Notes: generated by a model not told the origin, from the sequence alone. Numbered from the stretch's first letter, positions 20,723 through 32,989 are shown. The stretch is DNA of 64,000 nucleotides from Iris pallida (GCA_029216955.1 JANAVB010004000.1:3112829-3176828); one strand, 5' to 3'. Made by a program: numbers and translations.

Positions 20723-21720
20723 CCAGGAGCCCCATTTAGATATCTCAAAATATGAAAAACTGCATCCATGTGGCCTTTCCTTGGATCGTGCATGTAACGA
20801 CTCACTACACTCACAGCAAATGAGATATCAGGGCGAGTGTGACCCAGATAAATTAATCTGCATACAAGTCTCTGATATCTTTCACGATCAACCGGCTTTT
20901 CTGCCTCTTCCTCCAGTTTATCTTTCTGGTCAATCGGAGTGACTGTCGAACGACATCCCAACAAACCAGTTTCTGTGAGCAAGTCTAGTACATACTTTCT
21001 CTGAGAGAGGATGATCCCATCTTTTCCTCACGAGCTACCTCGATCCCAAGAAAATATCTCATCGTTCCCAAGTCCTTTACTTCAAATTCTTTGGCAAATT
21101 TCTTCTTCAGCTGGGTAATCTCCTCTTCCTCATCACATGTGATCACTATATCATCCACGTATACCGTAAGTATAGTAACGTGGCCTCTCGTATGTCGAAA
21201 GAAGACTGTGTTATCGTCGTTAGTCTAGTCGTACCCTATGTCCGTGATAGCTTTTCTGAATCTTTCAAACCATGCCCAAGGAGATTGCTTGAGTCCATAT
21301 AGTAATTTCTTTTACTTACACACTTTTCCTGCTGACTGCCTCGTACAAAATCCAGGAAGAGTCTCCGTGTATACTTTCTCCTGCAGATCTCTATGAAGAA
21401 AGTTATTCTTCACATCTAATTGATGAAGTTGCCATCCATGGTTGGCTGCAAGAGAGACCAGGGTTCTTACAGTGCTCATCTTCGCTGTTGGAGCAAACGT
21501 CTCATCATAGTCGATGCCATAGGACTGAGAGAATCCTTTTGTAACCAATCTTGCCTTTAATTGCTCTACCTTTCCTTCTGGCTCTCCTTCACCGTAAAGA
21601 TCTATTTGCACCCGACTGCCCTTTTTTTTAGATAATAGAACAAGTTCCCATGTCCCATTTCTTTCCAGTACCCCAAGTTCCTCCAACATTACAGCTTTCT
21701 ACCTTGGATCTTCCTTCGCT
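20723..21720 (-). pseudogene. Copia-2 reverse transcriptase
   Basis: Minus-strand frames encode KARLVTKGFSQSYGIDYDETFAPTAKM and LDVKNNFLHRDLQEKVY (21312-21689), a YVDD box at about 21149-21162 followed by IVITCDEEEE, and YLGHTRPDISFAVSVVSRYMHDP...AVFHILRYLNGAPG (20982-20723), where CACTA-2 interrupts. The frame changes between 21312 and 20982 and has several stops. FLHRDL stands where FLNGDL is usual. Confidence 0.87.
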
Positions 21721-23060
21721 TCCTGCCAACACTTAGGCAAAGAGGTAGTGTCTAATGATGCAATGAATGCTCCATAAGTAGGGGATAGATTAGAGTATGA
21801 TAGAAAATGAGCAATATCATGTTCATAACCATAACGAATAGGAGATTTTCCTGTATTACTACGAGAAGATCTTCTTAAGGGAATATGAGATAGTAGAGGA
21901 GAGACCATACCATCCGAATCAGAGGAATCCGCATCCGAAAAAGATGGATCCGGTGTGGAAGGTGTACCTTCAGGAGTTGGGAAAAGGTTAAGAGAGGGAC
22001 ATGGCACAGTTGGCACAGTAGGGGCAATAGGCACAGTAGTGGACTGCTGCTTCCTTCTTCTGTAGACTTGGAGCTCTGTAGTTCGTTCCTCCTCTTGTTC
22101 TGTAGTCTCTTCCTATACTGGAGCATCACTTCCTTCCTCCTGATTGTATGCATCATTATCACTTTTCTCACTCTCGCTATCTCCTCCTGCTTTTCTTGGA
22201 CTAACTTCCGTCATTGGGCATGGAACTGACCCAACAATCACGCTTGGAACTTTCTCTCCCTCACTCCTAACACCTCTTATGTTAGAAGTGTCACCAAATA
22301 CGGAGCCTTTACCTGAACCATTTTGATAGTTTGGTTCCATCTCTCTGAATGTAACATCCATGCTCACAAAGAGTCTTTGCTCCACTGGACTCCAGCAAGA
22401 ATATCCCTTCTGAGTCCCTAAGTAGCCAACGAAGACACACTTCACTGTCCGAGGGTCCAATTTTCCTACTACAGGTCTATTATCCTTCACAAAGCATACA
22501 CCAAATACTTTTGGGGGAACAATGTACTTGTTCTCACCTGTAAGCATCTCAAACGGTGTCTTTCATCATAACATCTGAGAGGGCATGCTGTTGATAAGGT
22601 ATGCAGCAGTCAACATGGCATGTCCCCATAAATATTTTGGAATATTTATAGAAAATATCATCGACCTTGCCACTTCCAACAGGTGCCTGTTCTTTCGTTC
22701 TGCCACACCATTTTGTGCTAGCGTATAGGCACATAAAGTCTGATGATGTATCTCATTGGCTGATAAGTACTCCTTAATGGCTTTGTTGGTATATTATGTC
22801 CTATTGTCAGACCTCAAAATCTTTACTTTGGCACCGTACTGAGTTGAAACCCTGCGATAGAAGTCTTGAAAGCATGCAAAGACATCACTCTTACTCTTTA
22901 TTAGGTATACCCAGATGACACGAGTATGGCAGTTAATAAAGGTGACAAACCACTTAAAACCATTAACAGCAGTTATAGGACAAGGTCCCCACACATCAGA
23001 GTGTATCATATCAAAAGTAGCTAACTTCTATTTCCAGAACTCACATAAGAGCTTCTGGTG
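21721..23060 (-). pseudogene. Copia-2 integrase and linker region
   Basis: The integrase core is read in pieces: IHSDVWGP...WFVTFINCHTR (first Asp), KILRSDN (second Asp; 23009-22794), then a region with NGVAERKN-like sequence and WGHAMLTAAYLI (about 22780-22560). FGVCFVKDNRPVVGKLDPRTVKCVFVGYLGTQKGY and then a Ser/Glu-rich linker follow (22547-21699). Stops and frameshifts occur at about 22794, 22550 and 22113. This is the usual order before the RT. Confidence 0.85.
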
Positions 23061-23189
23061 TGTTTTCCAAGTTCACAAGCATCACATCCCAACTTTTGCT
23101 TATTAGCTTTTTGATACATAGATGAAAACATTCAACTAAGTAGACTAAATAAAGAGTGTCCCATGTGCTAATGTTGGAGTAATAATTCT

Positions 23190-24845
23190 TCTTCTACGGT
23201 ACTTCGTGGCTCCTTCGGTTGTGCTTCATCCACCAGTGTTGTATCCAGCCTATCCTTGTCCAAGTACCATAGCCCGTTATGCTAAGTGCCAGTCCCCAAC
23301 TGTCTTTCCGTTCCCTTCTCCTAAAAAATAACCTTCGGAATGTCAAAGAAAACAATACAATTAAGTTGAAGAACAATGTCACTTATGGACAATAGATTGA
23401 CAGAAAAGGATGGAACATGTAAGACATCAGTAAGACACATCGAATGGGTGCATTCAACTGTCCCTTTACCTATAATAGGTCTAGCAGTACCATCAACAGT
23501 CTGATTGATTTCAGGTGTCATCAAGTGAGTGTAATCTTGGAACTCATCATGGGCACCCGTAACATGGCAGGATGCCCCAGAGTAATTATCCAATTTACAC
23601 TTCCTGGTTTGTGGGTAGATGCAAGGGCATGAGCAGGTATACCTGTGCTTGTACTGGAATAGTATGTGATGTTACCCCCGGAGGTAGTTGGAGTCGATAT
23701 CCCAGCAGTGTTGGCGCGACTGTCGCTGGTTCCAAGCTTCATGTTCCTCTATATTTCCAGCATCTCCCTCTCACTAGGGGTCACATCGGATGACTAATTT
23801 TTACCTCCCCTTCTGCCAGGTTTGTCTTATGCCCTCCACAATAATGTCCTCTGCCACCGACACAGCTTCCTCTGCCACCTCGATGTCCTCTACGGCCGCG
23901 TCTACGATCGCTGGACTGGCCTCTCATAGGCTTCATACAGAATCTGATGATGTGTCCTGGGTCTCCACAGTTGTAGCACCCTCCCCCTCCTGAAGGGTTT
24001 GGGTTAAAAAACTGCTAGAGCTGATTTTTCTTCTGAAGTGCTAGTGGTGCTGGGCATCAGCTTCAACCGTACTTCTTCTTGTGCCCTAGCAGGAATGGCC
24101 ACCTCTAGTGATGGCAGTCCGGATTGTGAGAGTAGCACATTCCTCCTTTGCTCGAATGATGGGTTGAGCCCCTTCAGGAACTTCATCATCCTCTGTTGCA
24201 AGATATACTCTATGAACTTCTGGTAATGCTTCGCAAATTCTGGTTCCACTTGCTCATCTTCTACACCAATGGGATCATAGTGGTCGAGATCTGACCAATA
24301 CTTCTTCAGCACAGCCGCATACTCGGAGATGGTGTGATCTTCTTGGACCACCTTATCAAGTTCATCCTACAGTTGGAGGACTCTCATAGGGTTGCCCGTC
24401 CCTGAGTACATGTCCTTCAGCATCATCCAAATATCATCGACTCCCTCCATTGCCTCTATGTTGCCCGACACTTGGTCGATCAAGGAGACTGTCAACCATC
24501 CTTCTACAATATTGTTGATGATCTCCCACACAGCAAACACCCGTGAGGAGTGATCTTTAGGTGCCTTGGTTTGGCCATTCACATAGCCCACCAAACCTCT
24601 TGCCTTCAGAGTCCGCATCGCCTGATGCAACAACTTCAAATAATTGGAATTACCCTCCAACTTTACTTTCAGTTTCTCCTACTTCGCTATTTTGTATGGT
24701 AAAGATCCACATATGTGTGTGTAGAATGGAAACTAGCCTCGATCAGCCTCTTGGAGAAGAGATCGTCCACCAAAGTCTTCATCTCTTTGGCCGTCAGTTT
24801 GCCGTAGATCATCTCCATCATCTTTGTCTTCTCCTCTTCCATCAA
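23190..24845 (-). pseudogene. Copia-2 gag and protease
   Basis: The likely start is the ATG at about 24845 (MEEEKTKMMEMIYGKL). The gag frames are 24660-24367 (LKARGLVGYVNGQTKAPK) and 24351-24004 (YAAVLKKYWSDLDHYDP...MMKFLKGLNPSFEQRRN), separated by an in-frame stop near 24365. A CX2CX4HX4C knuckle (CYNCGDPGHIIRFC) is encoded near 23940-23985. The protease region reads NYSGASCHVTGAHDEF (about 23590-23540), where DSGAS is expected. It is decayed throughout. Confidence 0.82.
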
Positions 24846-24869
24846 TAAGATAGATCGAGATCGTCTGCA

Positions 24870-25317
24870 CCTTTGGTCACCATTCTCCCCACGTCTATTG
24901 TTTCTCCTTCAGCGATAGCGGCGTCTCCGAGAGCCGCTCCTCATGTCCTATGCTGGGTTGCGACTGGAGGTCGCATGGCCGGCCGAGAAAGAGGAGAAGG
25001 GCCGGTGGGGGGTGGAGGTCTAAGTGAAAGGAGAGGGGTTGGGGCAACGGTGGGGGGGGGGCGGTGCTGACGACGAAGGAGGGAAGGCGGGCGGAGGCCG
25101 GACGGTGCTGAGGGGGGAGGGAAGGCGGGCGGAGGCCGGACGATGCTGAACGGGGAGGGGAGGCAGGCGGAGGCGGGGCATTGGGGGCGAAGAAGGTGGA
25201 AAGGGGTTGGCGGGTGGCGGCTAGGGTTTTATAGGGTAGAGTTAGGGTTTTGTGGAGTAGGGTTAGGGTTTTGTGGAGACAGATGGCGGCTAGGGTTTGG
25301 TGAAGAGAGAGGTGGTG
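24870..25317 (-). other. Copia-2 GC-rich leader
   Basis: This lies between the primer site and gag. It is GC-rich, with two copies of GGAGGGAAGGCGGGCGGAGG-like sequence (about 25078 and 25115) and several AGGGTTAGGGTTTTG motifs at 25205-25300. No gene is visible. Confidence 0.6.
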
Positions 25318-25329
25318 GCTCTGATACCA
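25318..25329 (-). other. Copia-2 primer binding site (initiator tRNA-Met)
   Basis: Read on the minus strand it is TGGTATCAGAGC, a perfect match to the complement of the plant tRNA-Met 3' end, directly inside the 5' LTR. Confidence 0.95.
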
Positions 25330-25457
25330 AATAGTATTTAGTTGAATATTTTACTTATTTATTATTGAGGTAGGGCTACACTTATATAGGAGATGCTAAC
25401 CCCTCTCCCTATTATTCTACCCGATGTGGGTCTAAAAGCCCATTAATACTCTCAATA
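25330..25457 (-). repeat. Copia-2 5' LTR (128 bp)
   Basis: It pairs with 13585-13712 (same length, few differences) and is flanked outside by the GTAAG duplication (25458-25462). Confidence 0.92.
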
Positions 25458-25462
25458 GTAAG

Positions 25463-25760
25463 AAAAGTTTGTAGAAAAGTTGTGTTGTTCTTTCCTATTC
25501 AACATTTGGCCATAGTTATGGAGAAAATCACTGACAGGTAAACAACCACTGATCACATATCCTCCAAATATTGTTATCAAAAGTAAGAGCATAGAAACAA
25601 CTACACTCTCGTAACAAAGATCCCATGAAAATCTAATTTCTGCTAATTTCTTAGCACCCATAAATAGAGGGGGGAAAGGCATGCAAGTATATGACAACAT
25701 TATCACAATTAAGAGGTAAGAAATAATTGCACCTATAAAGGAAAAGAAACCATGAACTCC
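25463..25760 (-). pseudogene. Unidentified membrane-protein-like ORF fragment
   Basis: The minus-strand frame from about 25750 reads hydrophobic sequence: an IGAIISYLLIVIMLSYTCM-like segment, FPPLFMGAKKLAEIRF, and VVVSMLLLLITIFGGYVISG, with about two possible membrane spans, ending where Copia-2 is inserted. It has residual coding character, but I do not recognise the family; a transporter piece is possible. It shares strand with the kinesin and PPR fragments farther right. Confidence 0.35.
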
Positions 25761-26989
25761 TGTTAAGAAAATAATCTACTATTTGCTTATTTCGGACCAT
25801 ACAAAAGATAGAAAAAAATAAAGCAACAAAGAATTAGTAATGTAGTAGAACCATCCAATAAATTCCTGCAAACACATCGATAAATTCCTAAATCTAAGAA
25901 GATGGGTTTACCAATTAAATGAGCACTTGCGATATACCACTTACAGACTGTTGAGGTTCACACAAGAGCTTAATTATATATAACTCTCTTTTTTTGGTAT
26001 TTGCTTGTGCAACCTTCTAATGTTCTATAATAAGCTTCTTAGTGCTGTCACATAAAGTGGCATTTCAGAATGTGGGTTTAAGTTTCATATGATTATAATG
26101 TAAATCAATATATCAATTTGATGTACATTTCCAAGGTTCGAGAATTCATCATATATCCACGAAAGAATTGTGACATATATCTCTTTTTCTTGTAACATTG
26201 CAAAATGATTATTTCTTATATGAGGAGTTCTTTTTATTGTTTGACATTATCATCCTTCTCCAGTACTGCCTAGTAGTCCATCTTATTGATGTTGATCTTT
26301 ATTTCATTTTGCATTTAGTCCACATAAGTACAATTTAGGAACATAGAGGAATCACTATAAGCTGTATTTTGGCAAGGTAAAAGTAAACAGGGCAACGTTG
26401 GTAGTTGTCGACTTACAGGAGGTAGAAATGGGTGTTGGCTTTCTCGCAGTGTCTACAGCAAAAGAATCTACAAGAGCAATCTGATTCCATTTCACTCTTA
26501 ATATAGTTTTCATGCTTCTATATCATAACATTTGATATAATTCTGACAAAACTATATAACAGAAGGTAGCAAGGTGACAATGTCTCTGTAAATTCTTCGT
26601 TTTTTCTTAAAAAACAAGAAAGAAATATTGTCAACAAAGTTGTCCTTTTCGTATCATTCAATGAATCATATTGTTTTTATATTGTTTATAGATTGTACTC
26701 ACAATATCGAAAGATGCTCACAATGTATCATAAGATGCTGACAATAGAGTTTGTTGGTTGCTTAAGCTCAATAGGTCCTAAAGGAAACTGTCATATGATC
26801 ACCCATGTTCTACACTTCTTATCTAAGCATACATACAACACCCAAAACATATTTGTTAGCATGACCAACAATTTATCATATCAATCTTTTACTCTTCAAC
26901 ATTTTGATCAATGTGGTATACGGTTGCTAGCTAAAAAAGAACAAAAGTCAAAAAAAGAAATGACATTCCCCTTATGACCAGCAGTGGAC
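25761..26989. other. AT-rich underlying sequence, no gene seen
   Basis: No ORF with recognisable motifs. It is continuous with 31344 once the solo LTR at 26995-31338 is removed. Confidence 0.6.
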
Positions 26990-26994
26990 CTAAG

Positions 26995-29900
26995 TGTAAC
27001 TCCACTTATCAAAATATTTTATTTTTTATATTTCAAATAAATTCTTTAAATCGTTTCTTGAATTAAATTATTTACTTATTATTATTTATTTTTCCTTTCT
27101 ATCTCATTTCTCAGCCAGTTTAGGTATGCTATAGTTTAAACCTATAGCCCATTTGATAGCCCATCTGTATCAGGCCTGCTAAGGCTTAGGATTACCTTTC
27201 TAATTAATCCCTTTTATTTTCGAAGCCAATTAGACATTTCAGATATAATTAGGCTTCTCAGCCAGCCCAATTGTAGGGTTCTTTTTTGAACTCCTTTTAG
27301 ATCAAATTCTCCCAGGCCATTCTTCTCTAAGCCAACCCTTTCAATTTAAATATGAACTTTAATAGCCATGCGAATTCATTCTTTCCCTTTAAATTTGATT
27401 TCCCTCTTCTGATTCGTAGGAGCTGTAGGAATAACCACTCCTCCTTCTCATTTGATTCCCTGTGGGAATTTAAATTTCCTAACCAACTCTGACAAGTTAA
27501 GCCATGTGCAACAGCCTGCCCATTTCATTTTTTCCTCTATTTCCTTTCCATAACTACCTATTTAAGATCAACAGTCTTCATCATTCTTCAGCCATCACTT
27601 TCTTCTTCCTTCTTCACACTACAGTTCTTTTCCTTGGCGAAGCTTGGTGATCATGGAGGACTCAGCAAGGGTTGCAGTCGATCATCAAGCTATGGAGACA
27701 GCATGAAGAAACTATTTGCCTGGAATTCTAGATCGAGAGCATATCAGGGATCAAGGTGAGTAGGAGCGATTTTGAAGACAACTATTCAATTTATTTCTAA
27801 AATTTTTGATTGAATCTGAGTTAGGAATATGTGATATCTTGCTCATAGATCTACAAATCCTGTTGAGTGTTCTTCAACTATTGCTTGGTCTATTCAATAA
27901 GATGAAACGATGTAAGGATCTCGATCTACTCTTGAATGTGTTGATGATACATTTTGATGAATCATTGGACTGTTTGAGTTGAGAATTATTTCATCTTTAT
28001 AGAAGTCCCCTGTTTTTTCCAGGCCATCTAATGGGAACGATCGATTGATTAATCCTTGGTTCGGATACAAGTAAGTATCCGATGTTATAACTTTCAATTC
28101 AATTCTTGTATCCTGTTTAAGTGTAGTGTATCATCCGAAATTTGACTTTCATGATCATCCCTGCACCTGTTCGACCTTTTGTTTTAGAGGTTTGAATTTG
28201 AATCGAGTGGAGTAGCTAGGTGTCTTCCGAAGCTCAGGATCGATCGAGTTCTGATCCGTCAGGTAATATCTAAATGTCCTTTATAGTTGAAATTATGATA
28301 AGAACTGAATCATGAGTCTGCTTAGGCTAGGTGTATGTTTTTCCATTCTGGTTTTAAGTGGATTGTTGCTTACTATTATGTATCGAGCTCCCAGGGATTA
28401 TGAGTGATGCTATTTGGTGCTAGCATAGTTTAGATTTTTCAAATGCAGTAAGGAAGTTGGTTTAATCGATTTTGGGAAATTGTTAAGTCTGGGATACTTG
28501 TATGATCGAACCCTGGACAGGGAGAATTATTTTGATCTCTGTTACTAACAGTAATGAGGAAGGATGCCAATTCTCTTTGGAATTAACTGTTTTCCTTAAT
28601 CGTGACTGATTCACTTGATTGAGTATACTTTCCTGTTAGATTCTAATGATAGGTGCCACTGTTAATACATTCGATTGGTTTCTTGATGACTGATGTTTAG
28701 GTTGGAGTTGAAATGATCTTAAAAGCTTAACTGATTTAGTGGCTGTCCTGATATTGGACATATGAGGCTGTTGCTTTGACTGATACACTAGTCTATTTAA
28801 TATATCCTTATAGTCTAACAGTTGGTGTAAGATTGTATAGTTTGGAATCAAACCTTAGTTCCCTAAAACCTGTGTATTAACATGTTCAGATTATTGAATT
28901 GGGTTCAGACACATAATGGACTGATGATTGAGATGTGTTCATTAATGGTGTGGACTGGAATACCATTTCCTTTTTGAACTGGAACATAAAGTATTCTGAG
29001 TAATGAAGGGGATGATATCTGATTTTGTTCAGTCCTATTTTTCAAGAAGAGATATCAACTAAGGAGTCAGTTCAGTGCTCACCAGGGAAATAGTAAACTG
29101 GTATCAACTGAACACTGCACTAGATGTTGGACTGATATTTGAATGATAGGAAGCTATAATCTGGGAATGAGATAGTGTCCTGATTCAAGAAGAGATATCA
29201 ACTGTAAACTGTTTGGGTCATTGAATTTATTCCTGAATACATATAGAACTGCTATCTAGATTTATATGGGACTGAGCATGTGACAGTTTGAGATATGGAC
29301 ACTAGATTAAACTTATTTTTTAGACTAATAACTGAATAATATTGGACTGAACCTTATTGGAGTAACCTGTTAAGAGATTGAATATTAGCAAAAACCTAAT
29401 TAGGACTGAGGTGACTTGGAAATTTAGTTGGCTATTGTTCTCAGGATGGTTATTTAGCCCTAATTCAGGACAGGAGCAGTAGGAGAGGATTCAGGAATCA
29501 TTTTGTGATTAAGTGTTGATGTCGTTACTTGATTTTAGACTTCTAGAGACCATTCCAGTCGAATTGGACTATGGTTAGAGACTGTAAAGTGGATTAAACT
29601 AGATCAGTGAAGGGTATTTAGTCCTAAGGTTGAAGAAACCATGGAGATCAGTCCACAGGTGGACAGGAAAGGACTTGAACTGTCTTGATTCAGTCCTAAG
29701 TTAGACTGTTTAAAGACTGATCTGAGAATGAGCTATAGGACTGAATTAGCATTGTAATATGAATTGCCTGGGGACTAAGATGTGTCATTTTAATAGTGGA
29801 CATGTATTGTTAACTAACAATGGGATAGGTATTGTTAACTAACAATGGGGTGTCTGTCCCATTTATGATTAAACTGGTATCACTTTCCTGGGGAATTAGG

Positions 29901-31338
29901 AAGGTTCACTGATAGGTGGATGCCTAGGGAAAGACTAGACTGTTTCATGTCCTGAGATAGAGTTGATAGTTAGGATTAGTAGTAATTAATCAGTTTAGTC
30001 TCATCTTTGAGACTTAACTGGACAGAACCATAGTTCAGTGACTTGGAGTGGTTATTAATCATAAACTAAGGACTGGCTTGTTCATTCCTACTACTAGAGA
30101 TAATTTAATAGGCTCTATTTCCTTTAAAGGAATATTACAGTTAATGAGAACCATAGTACCATTGGATGTTGGCAAAGTTAAAGGATCTTAGCACATGAAG
30201 TTGAGTGTTAATAAGATTGAAGATTGTTGTTTCGCATTTTAGGTTGTATATAGAAATTACTTTAGTTGTACACATATAGAGATTACTATGACTTAATAGA
30301 TTTAGTATAACTAAGGATTTTGTTAAATAACTTTTCTAGACTTAAATACCAACTTTATATTGTTGAATTATCAACTGTAATTATACCAGGAGGATTTCCA
30401 GCTCTACTATCCTTTCTCGATCACCCGGAGCAAGGCAAGTATACTCCTCGGATTTGTTTATTTCTCATATCTTGCATGTTCATTCTTGAATCTCCTTGAT
30501 TGACACGATGTATCACGATATTGTCTGGTTTTATGTTTTATGTATTACTTGTGTCTGGGAGGAGAAATACAATAGATATGTGATCAAACCCTGTTACTAC
30601 TCATGTGAATAGCTTGGGTCCCGTACCGTGCACGCGGGACCAAAGCCGTACCATTTCATGATCATTGCATCTACCCAAGCCGATCAGAATCTAGATGTAT
30701 TTTATTATTGCACATGTTAGGATTCTGGTTGTATTTTAGGATTCATGGTTGTATTTCATGTTCAGGTTGTATTTCATGATTCAGGTTGTACTTCATGTTC
30801 AGGTTTTATTTCATGTTCAGGACTCATACCATGCTCCCTATTTTACTCTCAGTATTTTCTGCTCAGTTTCATATCTTGTCTCATTTCCTGTACTTAAACA
30901 TATTTCCTGTTTCTTGATTCATACCATGATGCTCATGTCATTTACTTGGATATTACTTAGCTCCGCTCCTGACTAGGATATGTTGCAGGTGAGTTGGAGG
31001 CTCTGTGCGACACGTTCTATGGCGAGGAGCCAATTGATGCAGGAGAGCTAGCTGGTGCTGATCTTGACTTAGAGGCTGCAGAAGCCTAGAGCTTACCTTA
31101 GTATTCCATGTTATTTTCCTTGTATTGAGACTAGTAGACTTACTTTCATTTGCTGGAATGTAATAGAATTCTGAGACTTGTACTTATTTTTGGGATACAT
31201 TTATAGATGCTGTGTTTTCATACTTGTCTTGATATCTGGTTAGTTTCCCTAGATTGGTACAGCTTACTTTGTTGTGTCTAACGACAAAGGCTGGGCGTGT
31301 CCGACTCGTGTCTGATTATTCGGGAGCGGGTCGTGACA
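26995..31338 (+). mobile_element. Solo LTR F (4344 bp)
   Basis: It starts TGTAAC and ends GTGACA, and is flanked by a perfect 5 bp duplication CTAAG (26990-26994 and 31339-31343), so this is a complete integration product. There is no gag or pol, so it is best read as a solo LTR left by recombination, or an LTR-only derivative. A TATA-like CTATTTAAG lies at 27558. Downstream are exon-like blocks with good splice signals: 27590-27755|GTGAGT, AG|28023-28070|GTAAGT, AG|28188-28262|GTAATA, AG|30390-30433|GCAAGT and AG|30989 onward. The last block encodes an acidic end (ELAGADLDLEAAEA, stop at 31087). Strand is inferred from the TATA box and the Gypsy-like GCGGGTCGTGACA end. Confidence 0.88.
27558..27566 (+). 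promoter_or_regulatory. Probable TATA box of solo LTR F
   Basis: CTATTTAAG is followed about 30 bases later by a CT-rich stretch (CTTCTTCCTTCTTCAC), a typical plant transcription start context, and then by the first exon-like block. Confidence 0.5.
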
Positions 31339-31341
31339 CTA

Positions 31342-31466
31342 AGTCCCTAGCAATGGTAGTTCTAACGATGAGACCACCATCCTATATATGCTTGATAGCC
31401 AGATGGTGAGTAAGTAGACCTACCTTTTCGTTCACGTAACCAAGAAGCACTCTCCAAGTTCCCCTA
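31342..31466 (-). pseudogene. Unidentified coding-like fragment
   Basis: The minus-strand frame reads TWRVLLGYVNEKVGLLTHHLAIKHI, a stop, then DGGLIVRTTIARDL, and is cut by solo LTR F. The amino acid pattern looks like decayed coding sequence, but I cannot assign a family. Confidence 0.3.
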
Positions 31467-31853
31467 GACTACAAAGAGTAAAGGACATATAAGGTGGTCC
31501 AATTTGCTATAGGAAATTATATTCTTCTTTAATAGACATAAAACCAACGAGTGAAATGCATAACATTCCCCTTATGAGAATTTTTTATCAAGTTTATATT
31601 ACCAACATATTAGATTTTATATTTACAAGTGTTGCATATAGTAAGAATCACAATTATACCTAGACTCACAAAATAATTGCGTTGATCATAAAATTGTTTG
31701 TGTGCGCAAATTTCCCTCTACTATACAACTTCATTTCCTTCCTTGAATTATAATAAAAGATTCTGAAAAGTACATATAAATAATATAATTGAGAAAAAAA
31801 TAACATGTTACTTGTAAGAACTCGAAGGTAACTATGACATGTTTATCTTTTCT
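31467..31853. other. Underlying sequence, no gene seen
   Basis: AT-rich; probably remnant intron or spacer next to the kinesin fragment. Confidence 0.5.
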
Positions 31854-32145
31854 AAGAAGGTCTCTCAGGGGATAACAACTCTCTAATGGATTCATTGTAA
31901 ATTTTAAGATAAGATAGGTGGACTGAGTGGTTTCCATCATAGCTCTGCTGCCAGATTTTAGAGAAGAGGTCTTTGATAGCAAGAACCATCACTCATGCGT
32001 TCTCAACTATTCCCAAAATCGTGTACATCACTCATGGGTTCTCAACTATTCCCAAAATCGTGTACGTCTTGCCTACTTCCGTTGCTCCATAGCCAAAAAT
32101 TGACCCATTCCTTCCTTGAAGAACCCTTTCCACAAGTCAGTTGTT
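31854..32145 (-). pseudogene. Kinesin-8-type motor domain fragment
   Basis: The minus-strand translation gives [33 protein letters not shown] and then VLAIKDLFSKIWQQS, DGNHSVHLSYLKIYNESIRELLSPERP before a stop. This is the P-loop (GATGAGKT in functional motors, here GATEVGKT) and the following part of a kinesin motor, closest in my memory to plant kinesin-8. Functional kinesins hydrolyse ATP and move on microtubules; this piece covers only about 80 residues and has a changed P-loop, a stop and a 39 bp duplication. An AG acceptor-like site precedes the first block, so an intron-bearing genomic copy was the source. Confidence 0.85.
31988..32065 (-). repeat. 39 bp tandem duplication in kinesin fragment
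   Basis: Units 31988-32026 and 32027-32065 are identical except for one base (CATGCG versus CATGGG). Confidence 0.95.
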
Positions 32146-32399
32146 CTGCATGTATACTTATGTAGAAACACTATTAAAAAATCCTTAGAAAATACTCACT
32201 AAGTATCTTGCCATCATGCTATTTATGACCATTTTGCAATAGCCTTTGTGAATACATATGTATCATGCCATCTATACATCTTTCCCTATTTAGTGAATTA
32301 CAATGTTACTTTAAGGCCAATTATCTAAGATGCATGAAAATTTACCAAAAGAAACATCAAGTTGCTCACCTCGACAAGCTAAGATCTTTAATTTCTTGG

Positions 32400-32693
32400 A
32401 TCAGAGAAGCATCAGAAGTAGTACTTATGCGAGCAAAAGATAACTTAATCTCATCCTCGAAATGAAGCTCTTCACCAACCTGTACCAATGATATGCCTAA
32501 AGTGACCATCACTTATGAATTTTATAATTTTCAGCAATATCTGATCGAATACATCGAGGGAGCCATCGCTGTCTCCGTACTTGGCGACGGCTTCGATCAA
32601 CACGTTACAGGTCGGTACGACATAGGATTCTTCTCTCTGTCGATGAACAATCTGAGCCATCGCATCAGCTCGAGTTCATATAGGTCAGCATAG
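32400..32693 (-). pseudogene. PPR gene fragment, 3' part
   Basis: Frames on the minus strand read ADLYELELMRWLRLFID, then (shifted) CNVLIEAVAKYGDSDGSLDVFDQI, then MVTLGISLVQVGEELHFEDEI. These follow the pattern of plant PLS-type PPR proteins (SACADLGELELGRW.., CNALI..YAKYGD...VFDQM). It joins the 5' part at 39899-40677 once Gypsy-G is removed: the sequence meets in frame at SAYADL. Frameshifts and stops make it a pseudogene. PPR proteins normally act on organelle RNA. Confidence 0.75.
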
Positions 32694-32770
32694 TGTCACG
32701 AACAAAAGTTTGCGTCCACCGAGACAGATTTGATAGCTCTCCATGGACCGGGGTTATGCAGGAAGCTTCC

Positions 32771-32900
32771 GAAATGTTATAGAAGATGGTAGAATCTTCT
32801 AGAAGGCTCGAGAATCTTCCAGAAGGACCAAGAATCTTCCAAAAGACTCTAGATCTTTCTAGATGTCTCATGATCTTTCTAGATTGGCTAGAAGCTTCCA
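32771..32900 (+). promoter_or_regulatory. Heat-shock-element array, Gypsy-G 5' LTR
   Basis: Cores at 32792 (GAATCTTCTAGAA), 32812 (GAATCTTCCAGAA) and 32832 (GAATCTTCCAAAA) fit nGAAnnTTCnnGAAn; the first two are perfect three-unit elements. They are spaced exactly 20 bp apart, and weaker TTCTAGA repeats follow. The array ends about 85 bases upstream of TATAAA at 32984. HSF binding is inferred from the consensus only. Confidence 0.7.
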
Positions 32901-32983
32901 TATAAATCTATGCTTAGAATATTCCTAAAATAATCCCTGGAATATTCTTTCCAGAAGTTTTCTTGTAAAGCTCTATGAGCCAT

Positions 32984-32989
32984 TATAAA
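32984..32989 (+). promoter_or_regulatory. TATA box, Gypsy-G 5' LTR
   Basis: TATAAA in CATTATAAACAAGG; the same place in the 3' LTR has TATAAATA (39672). Confidence 0.7.
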
